DNA of 64,000 nt from a virus, in the IMG/VR virus record IMGVR_UViG_3300040809_000464, positions 1-64,000 of that record; one strand, given 5' to 3'. A model generated the notes under the pieces. It searched no databases and was not told where the DNA came from. It worked only from the letters and a program-made list of their open reading frames with translations. Below, in pieces: positions 58,010 to 64,000 of this stretch (the stretch's first letter is position 1; each line of letters starts with the position of its first letter). A program made the translations under genes and the position numbers.

Positions 58010-58651
58010 CTAGAATGGTGGTTTATCGCCATCGAAGTCATCTTCTGGTTCAGTTACGTTAGAAGGTTGTGCTGTACTCTCTCCTCCAACCACAGTACCA
58101 AAAGCCCCACCACCTGAAGGTTCATACTCGATAAAGTCTGTAACTAAAAGTGAATTAAGTTTAAGAGATAAACCACCGTAGCTATTCTTCTTAGCAATGA
58201 ATGCTACATCAGCTTTACTGCCATTAGCTACTTTCTTTGTCCATGTAATATCCTCGTTAGTACCATCACCATTAGGTAACAACACTTTAGGTCGCCAATC
58301 TTTAGGTACTAGGTCGCCAGCTTTATATTGATTACCCTGTTTATCAGTGAAGTCATTAGAGAATTTCTCATCTAACTTAAACTTATAAACATACTGCTCT
58401 TCTTGCTCAGGGAATGGGATAGCTACTTTCTTATACTTCTCATAATCTTCATTCTCAATCTCACGGCAAGTATTCTTCTTAAAGATTTTCTTCCAAGCTT
58501 TGTGTGTAGTTGCATCCATAGTAACTTCAATACTGTACTCTTTCTCTGTAGTACTTTCATATTTGAACTGCGGGTTGTTCAAACAGTTGTATGTTAATGT
58601 AACACCACGTAAGTAGCTAAAACCCTTTTCATTGTATTCTAATTTACTCAT
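58010..58651 (-). CDS. Single-stranded DNA-binding protein (gp2.5-like)
   Basis: Started at ATG 58651 (AGAGGA upstream) instead of an in-frame start at 58687. 213 aa: N-terminal OB-like core (FSYLRGVTLTYN, YSIEVTM), VAFIAKKNSYGGLSLKLNSLLV, and an acidic C-terminus ending DDFDGDKPPF, the SSB/gp2.5 tail that recruits polymerase and helicase. It has its own strong promoter. Confidence 0.75.
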   Translation of the reverse strand: MSKLEYNEKGFSYLRGVTLTYNCLNNPQFKYESTTEKEYSIEVTMDATTHKAWKKIFKKNTCREIENEDYEKYKKVAIPFPEQEEQYVYKFKLDEKFSNDFTDKQGNQYKAGDLVPKDWRPKVLLPNGDGTNEDITWTKKVANGSKADVAFIAKKNSYGGLSLKLNSLLVTDFIEYEPSGGGAFGTVVGGESTAQPSNVTEPEDDFDGDKPPF

Positions 58652-58699
58652 AAATATATTTCCTCTTATTTCAACGTTGAATGTCATTCCGACAAAGTT

Positions 58700-58728
58700 A
58701 TTATCTCACAAGAACCTTTATATGTCAA
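58700..58728 (-). promoter_or_regulatory. Sigma70 promoter for SSB
   Basis: Minus strand TTGACA (complement of 58723-58728), 17 bp, GATAAT (complement of 58700-58705). A 5 bp palindrome ACCTC-TTAT-GAGGT partly overlaps the -35, a possible operator. Confidence 0.75.
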
Positions 58729-58752
58729 CCTCTTATGAGGTATTATTTTAAA

Positions 58753-59022
58753 TTAATTTACTATGTGGTTACGTAACTTAATAGGGTTGGTCTCTACAAA
58801 GTAACTTCCCCAGACTCCTAACAAGTACCCTGCTGCAACTACACAAAGGAAGAGAATCATATTGGTAGCTAGTATCTCTACATACGCCATCTCTTCATAT
58901 TCAAACTCATACATACCCTTAGCTATAACGATAAACACTAAAGAATACACCATCCAGCTCAAACTCTGTAGGAAGTAACCAAACACTCTCTTACCTGTAG
59001 AGGAGGATTTCCTGTTAGTCAT
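58753..59022 (-). CDS. Small membrane protein with two TM segments, 89 aa
   Basis: TM1 near residues 14-36 and TM2 near 50-73. Basic N-terminus (RKSSSTGKR). It overlaps the RdgC-like gene by 8 bp at its start and lies before SSB. Function unknown; it may tether replication to the membrane. Confidence 0.6.
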   Translation of the reverse strand: MTNRKSSSTGKRVFGYFLQSLSWMVYSLVFIVIAKGMYEFEYEEMAYVEILATNMILFLCVVAAGYLLGVWGSYFVETNPIKLRNHIVN

Positions 59023-59893
59023 CCTTAAGCTTATCCTCTAAGTCTTTAACCATCAAGGATAACTCTGTAATAGTGTAGATCAGAGTCTTGCACAATGTAT
59101 CATCCTCATCTTCTCCTTCCATATTGCTATCAAAGGACAACCCTTTAAAGACGAACTCCTTAGTGATTTCCCCTGTAATGAAACCATCATAAGCGAACTT
59201 ACCTTGAGTGAACATCTTACCAGCTTCAATCATAGCATGGCATTCTTTACCTTCTACACTATTCTTATCAAGCATCCCTTTAGATTTATCCTCACCTACC
59301 AAGATAATCTTATCACCCCACTCCATCGGTTCGACAAGGCTATTATCAATCAACATACTTGTCATAGTATCGCTAAGGTTATCCACTTGTACCTGCTCAA
59401 TATCTTCCCCTTCTACAACGTCCATACCAATAAGTATATTCTTCATAGTATCAACCTCTTTAGATGAAGCTGAGAAGACGTATAAGCGGTTATCTTTAGG
59501 GTTGAGACATGATAGTACACTCTTGTTAGAATAGTTCGCATCGGGTAATAGAGAAGCTTCTACAGCGTCCATAATATCTTCTTTGGTTTCCTTATCAATA
59601 CTATCTACAGAAGAATACTCACCAGAGTCTACTAAGCTAAGGAACCGTTCATGAGCTACATCTTTAACCTTATCCTTAGAGACTGAACGCTTATGGAAGT
59701 TGACAGAGAACCATAGCTTACCTTCTAGTTGTGTTAAGTATTCGTCCCAAGTATCCTTAATAGGAACCAATCCAATAGATTCCTTATGAGAAGGGATACA
59801 TCTAAAGGCGAATCGTTGCTGTGTATCCTCGTTAAGTAAGTTCTCTAAACGGGTATCTGTTAATTGTAATACTGTTAGGTTTTTTAAATTCAT
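59015..59893 (-). CDS. RdgC-like recombination-associated protein, 292 aa
   Basis: The N-terminal NLTVLQLTDTRLENLL, then FRCIPSHKESIGLVP and LYVFSASSKEVDTM, with a C-terminal acidic helix, resemble bacterial RdgC (E. coli RdgC about 303 aa), a ring-shaped double-strand DNA-binding protein that inhibits RecA. The conserved glycines are less clear, so this is a family-level call. A phage copy could limit host recombination or protect ends. Promoter at 59922-59950. Confidence 0.65.
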   Translation of the reverse strand: MNLKNLTVLQLTDTRLENLLNEDTQQRFAFRCIPSHKESIGLVPIKDTWDEYLTQLEGKLWFSVNFHKRSVSKDKVKDVAHERFLSLVDSGEYSSVDSIDKETKEDIMDAVEASLLPDANYSNKSVLSCLNPKDNRLYVFSASSKEVDTMKNILIGMDVVEGEDIEQVQVDNLSDTMTSMLIDNSLVEPMEWGDKIILVGEDKSKGMLDKNSVEGKECHAMIEAGKMFTQGKFAYDGFITGEITKEFVFKGLSFDSNMEGEDEDDTLCKTLIYTITELSLMVKDLEDKLKDD

Positions 59894-59921
59894 TGTTTCT
59901 CCTTCGTGTTGTTTCGTGTGT

Positions 59922-59950
59922 ATTTTAGTTGTATTTGTTATTTATGTCAA
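59922..59950 (-). promoter_or_regulatory. Sigma70 promoter for the RdgC-like operon
   Basis: Minus strand TTGACA (complement of 59945-59950), 17 bp, TAAAAT (complement of 59922-59927). The -35 overlaps the stop of the HNH gene. Confidence 0.75.
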
Positions 59951-60540
59951 GGGTTTCTTTCTAAATACTTTTCAAGTCTCCATTCAGGTAGACCTTTTAG
60001 TTCTTCCGTAACGAACTCCACCCATTCAGGATTACTTCTACCATTGTATACACTTGAGATAGTGGTACGTGCAAAACCTAAGATATCTGCTGTTTCCTTC
60101 ACACCTTTACCGAGTAACTTATACACCACTGCTTTAGTTCTATCCTCATCAGTTAACTGTTTAGTCTTCCCACGAGGTTTATTGTTAATCTTACCATCAC
60201 GGACACCTTGAACAGTATTCTCCTTCTGTGTACCCCATGCGAGATTGCTTATGTGGTTATTCTTAGAATTATGATCTAAGTGCATCACTTGAGGTTTGTC
60301 CTCTGGGTTAGGGAGGAATGCTTTAGCTACTAGGCGGTGAACATAGCATCTATCGTATAATCTTTTACCCTTACAATCCTTACCCTTATACATCTGGACA
60401 TACATATAACCTGAACCATTATCACCCGGCTTCATTACCTTTTCTTTCCACAGGGAATACACTCTGCCATAATTACTGATCTTATAATTACTGTTTATCT
60501 CTACCGTTTCCCATACTTCATTTTCTAAATTTTCAACCAT
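59947..60540 (-). CDS. HNH homing endonuclease with NUMOD4
   Basis: 197 aa: NUMOD4-type start (EVWETVEINSNYKISNYGRV), HNH_3 core (VHRLVAKAFLPNPEDKPQVM, then HLDHNSKNNHISNLAWGTQ) and a C-terminal HTH (GVKETADILGFARTTISSVY). It is a free-standing HNH endonuclease placed between the DNA polymerase and RdgC-like genes, probably with its target in the polymerase locus. Confidence 0.85.
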   Translation of the reverse strand: MVENLENEVWETVEINSNYKISNYGRVYSLWKEKVMKPGDNGSGYMYVQMYKGKDCKGKRLYDRCYVHRLVAKAFLPNPEDKPQVMHLDHNSKNNHISNLAWGTQKENTVQGVRDGKINNKPRGKTKQLTDEDRTKAVVYKLLGKGVKETADILGFARTTISSVYNGRSNPEWVEFVTEELKGLPEWRLEKYLERNP

Positions 60541-60553
60541 TTCACCACCCCTT

Positions 60554-63247
60554 CTAATGGCATTCTGCCCAATCTCTACCTATTATATAACCTGCTGTTA
60601 ACTCTATATTTAACTTGTAATAGTCTCCAGTTCTTTGAACTGCTTCTGCTGCTAATTGCCCAGCTTTACTGTAAGCCACAAACACACACTTGTCATTAGC
60701 TACAATATCACTCCAGATCTTACTGTTACTTTTAAACTCCGTATCTTTAAACTGTTGTGCTTCCTGTTTAAGTTTCTTAGTATGTAGTTTCTTGTCATCT
60801 TTATCCATATCTTTAAAACCTTCTGGATAATTAAATATCTTGAAAGTGACTTGATCCTTATTTACTTCTAGTTGTGCCTCATCGTGCATCGCTATCATTT
60901 GCTGGCAAAAGTCTTTTTTCTTCCAATCATCTTTAAAGAAATCAACTATTAGGTTATTCTCTCTGAGTAGCTCTTCATGTATTACCATCGCACGTTTAGC
61001 AGCTATAACACCAGCAGACTGAAAAGCAGTGTTTATTACATTACCTTTAGATCTCACAGGTAACTTCCTACCGTCTAACCCTAATAGGAACTTCTTCTGA
61101 CCTTTTGTTTCCCAGTATCTCTGCATATTCTTCTTAAGCTGGTTAAGGGGGAACGCTTGATCCCAGAAAGTATCGAATATTACCTGAGCAGTTGGTAAAT
61201 CACAACCTACGGTCCTTGCCACACGAGGAGGTTGAGCATTATAACTACAGCCATATTTAACACTCTTAGCAGATCCTCTAGGGAAATCAGTACCTAGTAG
61301 GTCAGATATCTTTTCAGCTAATTTAGTATGACAATCATTAGGCTTTTCTAAAGTAAGTGAATTACAATACTCTTTAGTAGGGTCATAGCGCCAACAATAA
61401 TGCGACTCTATCTTAGCTTCTAAACTATCAAAGTCATAACCTATCTGATAATACCCTTCACCAGCACCAAATAGTGACCTCATATTACTACCATACAGAG
61501 AAGTTACCCTAGGTATGTTAGCTACAACCCTGTGTTTCATCCTAGAAGTAGCTGCATCACAAGTACCTGCTGGTGTAGCTATTCTACCATCTTCTCTGAT
61601 ATAAGCCATGTAACCTTTTTCAGCTTCCCCTTCTTCGTCCCATTCAAGACCACCACCTAAGATACTATTACGTCTATGCTTGTAAGTCATATACTCTACG
61701 ATATTTCTAGCGTAGGGGAACTTATCAGATAACTTATCAAGATTAGGACATATCTCTTTTTCTTGACCCTTAGTAAAGTTTGGATTTGTAGGTACTTTAC
61801 ACATACCACCGTCTTTAGTACGTAAAAGCTTAGCCTTCAACCTTGTACGTGTTGTCTCTAGGAGGTCTAACCTTTCTTTACAAAGTGGTGAATTCAATGT
61901 TTCTTCTACATACTTATCTACAGCTTCTTCAAACTCTTGTCTAGTTCTTTTAATCTTAGCTGTTTTAGTTTTTCTTTCATACAGATCCTTCTCTTTGAAT
62001 TCACTAGGGACCCAACCAAACTCCTCAACAAGCCATCCTTTTATATGGGTAGAGTCATTGATAGTTGCAACCATACTGGTCTTTACAGGTTCTAAGTCCA
62101 TTGGTAGTGCATATGTTTTACCATATAAAGTTACTTCTGTATTGGCTTCATTAACACTACCTTCATGTCTATCTAAAAAGTTAACCATATGATTAGATAG
62201 TGTACGTTCTTCTTTTATTACAGTACCTTGTTTAATAGGTAAAGTATATGTCTTACCATATAAGGTACATTTACGGTCATCCAATAACTTCCCATTGTTC
62301 TTGTCAATGAACTTTAACATGATAGCACTTACATCACCACTCTTTTTAAACTGGGTCTTAGGTGGCTCTACTGTAACTACCTTTACCTGATTTACTGGTG
62401 GAGTATGATCAGATAAGAATTTCTTTGTAGCTTTTCTAGGAGGAAGAACTGGCTCTACTGTAACTCTATGCTCTTCCATCATCTTATCTAACTCTTCAAC
62501 AGAATCTTCTGCCAGTTTCCTATTAAAAGCAAAACCTCTATGTTCTTGTCTGGTAACAATATCCGCTACTTTCTTTTCAAGTCTGATCGGGTCATCCCAT
62601 TCCCAGTTACCTTTCTCCTTCTCTAAGTATTTATACACCTTAGTATTTACAAGAACATCCCTGATACAGTAGTACAACATATCTGCTGCAAACTCTTCAA
62701 ACTTCTTTTGTTTGTCCTTGATATAGGGTCTGAAATCTATCTTACGTAAACCCACCTTCTCTGACAAGTTATCAAGACTATGCCCACCAAACCTATCAGG
62801 ATTTAACGTCTTAGACAGTACCATTGTATCAACTATCTCGGTAGGTTTACCACACCAAGAGTCAGGCTCTACTTGATAATCCATACCGTAGTAAAGTTTA
62901 CAAACAAGATGATCATAGTTAATCCCATTGTGAGCCACCACCTTATTTATTTTATTACTTTCAATATAAGATTTAAACTCGTTCAACTGTTTATGTACAT
63001 ACTTGACAGGCTTATAATTCTCCAAGACGTAATCTACATCAATAGATCGACCTTTCTCAGAGTATTTCCTCCCATCAAGTTCATAAGTATCACCATTATA
63101 GAAAGCAATGATCTCTCCAGTCTGGTGGTTCTCTGTAACAATACAATGCATCTTAAAAGAGTTTTTCAACTTGTACGGTGAACTTAGGTAATCAATCGTA
63201 TTATGGTTAAGTAAGTTATTAGCCTCTATATCGAAAGTAATATCCAA
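60554..63247 (-). CDS. DNA polymerase I family (T7 gp5-like), 897 aa
   Basis: TTG start at 63247 behind AGGAG. 3'-5' exonuclease: Exo I D6/E8 (FDIEAN), Exo II near 106 (AHNGINYD), Exo III Y193-D197. Polymerase motif A near 604 (YDFDSLEAKIE), motif B (SAKSVKYGCSYN), motif C H787-D-E. It replicates the genome with the downstream gp4-like helicase and SSB. A lysine-rich insertion near residues 255-420 contains a tandem repeat around two TLYGKTY motifs. Confidence 0.9.
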   Translation of the reverse strand: MDITFDIEANNLLNHNTIDYLSSPYKLKNSFKMHCIVTENHQTGEIIAFYNGDTYELDGRKYSEKGRSIDVDYVLENYKPVKYVHKQLNEFKSYIESNKINKVVAHNGINYDHLVCKLYYGMDYQVEPDSWCGKPTEIVDTMVLSKTLNPDRFGGHSLDNLSEKVGLRKIDFRPYIKDKQKKFEEFAADMLYYCIRDVLVNTKVYKYLEKEKGNWEWDDPIRLEKKVADIVTRQEHRGFAFNRKLAEDSVEELDKMMEEHRVTVEPVLPPRKATKKFLSDHTPPVNQVKVVTVEPPKTQFKKSGDVSAIMLKFIDKNNGKLLDDRKCTLYGKTYTLPIKQGTVIKEERTLSNHMVNFLDRHEGSVNEANTEVTLYGKTYALPMDLEPVKTSMVATINDSTHIKGWLVEEFGWVPSEFKEKDLYERKTKTAKIKRTRQEFEEAVDKYVEETLNSPLCKERLDLLETTRTRLKAKLLRTKDGGMCKVPTNPNFTKGQEKEICPNLDKLSDKFPYARNIVEYMTYKHRRNSILGGGLEWDEEGEAEKGYMAYIREDGRIATPAGTCDAATSRMKHRVVANIPRVTSLYGSNMRSLFGAGEGYYQIGYDFDSLEAKIESHYCWRYDPTKEYCNSLTLEKPNDCHTKLAEKISDLLGTDFPRGSAKSVKYGCSYNAQPPRVARTVGCDLPTAQVIFDTFWDQAFPLNQLKKNMQRYWETKGQKKFLLGLDGRKLPVRSKGNVINTAFQSAGVIAAKRAMVIHEELLRENNLIVDFFKDDWKKKDFCQQMIAMHDEAQLEVNKDQVTFKIFNYPEGFKDMDKDDKKLHTKKLKQEAQQFKDTEFKSNSKIWSDIVANDKCVFVAYSKAGQLAAEAVQRTGDYYKLNIELTAGYIIGRDWAECH

Positions 63248-63259
63248 AATAAACTCCTA

Positions 63260-64000
63260 TTAAAAATCTTCTATAGTTTCTTCTACAGGTTTACCATTAG
63301 GATACATACTATACCATTCTTGTAGTGTTTGGCAAGAGTCATCTTCAAGGAAACCTTCTGGTGGTTCTACATAATCCCCAGTGTCTACATCATAGAACAT
63401 AGGTATCTTACCAGTGCGTCCATGTTTACGATCATCTAGTAGTACCATATGACTAGTGTTAATCTCTTTCTCAGACAATTCTGGATCTTTATTACGTTCA
63501 ATACCGATTAAATAATACGCGGCTCTCATCATTGCTCTACTGCCTGTAAACTGACTAGATACTACCTTACCACCAAACTCATGAGATGGTCCTTGAGATG
63601 GTGCTTTAAGGTGGCAGAAGCAGTAATAAGTGAAACCTAGATCTTTACTCATCTTACTAATTTCATCTGCAAAGCGCTCTAATTCAGTTGAAGCTTCAGA
63701 GGCAGACATACCAGAAGTTAGCCTCGTAATAGGATCAATAATGATATCTTCAATATGTTCTACCAACACAGCATGACGTATAGCTCCTTTAAGCTCATCC
63801 CAATGACATCGACCATAGTTATTATACATAACCAGTCGTGGACCAATGGTATCAACAGCGTAGTCTAATTCTTCTTGAGTGAAGTATGTATCACGGTACT
63901 TAATATCTTCACCCCAGATATCATGCTCTCTTCCTGCTTCATCTATGAAGAGAATCTTCTCAGGGTTAGAAAAGTCTTTCTTGAAGAACTTACCAGCCAC
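63260..64000 (-). CDS. DnaB/T7 gp4-like replicative helicase (C-terminal part, start outside)
   Basis: 246 visible codons; no start lies inside the window (a GTG at the edge is internal). Walker B-like IIIDPITRLTSG, the TGSRAMMRAAYYLIGIERNKD segment typical of gp4/DnaB hexamers and a MVLLDDRKHGRTGKIPMFYDVDTG strand set (arginine-finger loop). It unwinds DNA for the polymerase. It is 12 bp upstream of the polymerase in the same operon. Confidence 0.8.
   Translation of the reverse strand: MAGKFFKKDFSNPEKILFIDEAGREHDIWGEDIKYRDTYFTQEELDYAVDTIGPRLVMYNNYGRCHWDELKGAIRHAVLVEHIEDIIIDPITRLTSGMSASEASTELERFADEISKMSKDLGFTYYCFCHLKAPSQGPSHEFGGKVVSSQFTGSRAMMRAAYYLIGIERNKDPELSEKEINTSHMVLLDDRKHGRTGKIPMFYDVDTGDYVEPPEGFLEDDSCQTLQEWYSMYPNGKPVEETIEDF

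Noticed and set aside
63260-64000. Helicase start at the right edge (GTG at 64000)
   Set aside because: The visible sequence lacks the N-terminal half and Walker A, so the real start is outside the window.
1-64000. Integrase, excisionase or lysogeny repressor
   Set aside because: No such family was recognised; gene content points to a lytic phage, though genes outside the window are unknown.

Overview
The window is a contiguous piece of an A+T-rich tailed-phage genome. A DUF3383-type contractile tail sheath (41008-42366), a tail tube, a tape measure and a P2/Mu-like baseplate set identify a myovirus. I see no tRNA, rRNA, integrase or bacterial housekeeping gene. At least nine promoters are near-perfect sigma70 sites (TTGACA or TTTACA, usually 17 bp spacer, TATAAT-like), so transcription probably relies on the host RNA polymerase. 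An RdgC-like protein and an SSB with a bacterial-style acidic tail suggest a Gram-negative, probably gammaproteobacterial host; this is inference. Both edges cut genes.

Layout. (1) 1-10431, leftward: tightly packed small genes plus nucleotide and DNA metabolism (MazG-like NTP pyrophosphatase, DUF3310 protein, HNH nuclease, T7-gp6-like 5'-3' exonuclease, proteasome-like Ntn hydrolase, macro domain protein). (2) 10432-10516: two overlapping divergent sigma70 promoters separate the leftward and rightward halves. (3) 10517-18731, rightward accessory genes: beta-class DNA methyltransferase, membrane-anchored SNase-like nuclease, ExoX-like exonuclease, a compact family-A-like polymerase resembling TV-Pol, and many small proteins. 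Two related hairpin elements lie in intergenic gaps. (4) 18860-23648: putative small terminase, holin-like genes, a GIY-YIG endonuclease and the large terminase, whose Walker A motif is split by a class 3 intein with a LAGLIDADG endonuclease. (5) 23800-29265, head module: an orphan copy of the portal clip-like segment, a long structured leader, portal, S49 protease with nested scaffold, decoration protein and major capsid protein. (6) 29361-38070: a PD-(D/E)XK homing-type endonuclease, then a block of fibre and decoration genes including a lectin-like protein with eighteen 22-residue repeats. (7) 38187-51377: membrane/holin candidates, head-tail connectors, sheath, tube, tail chaperones with a -1 frameshift at GGGAAAG, tape measure and baseplate. 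(8) 51393-57894: three receptor-binding spikes, two sharing an N-terminal anchor. (9) 57921-57955: a bidirectional terminator. (10) 58010-64000, leftward replication module: SSB, membrane protein, RdgC-like protein, HNH homing endonuclease, T7-like DNA polymerase and a DnaB/gp4-like helicase cut by the window edge.

The leftward genes supply nucleotides and replicate DNA with a T7-style polymerase, helicase, SSB and 5' exonuclease. The rightward genes package that DNA into a lambda-E-like capsid and build the contractile tail. Four mobile endonuclease genes sit at or next to essential genes (two at terL, one after the capsid gene, one after the DNA polymerase). The most unusual features are the free-standing portal-segment gene with its own promoter and adjacent structured RNA, the second compact polymerase, and the repeated hairpin elements. 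No endolysin was recognised, so it is probably outside the window or not recognisable.
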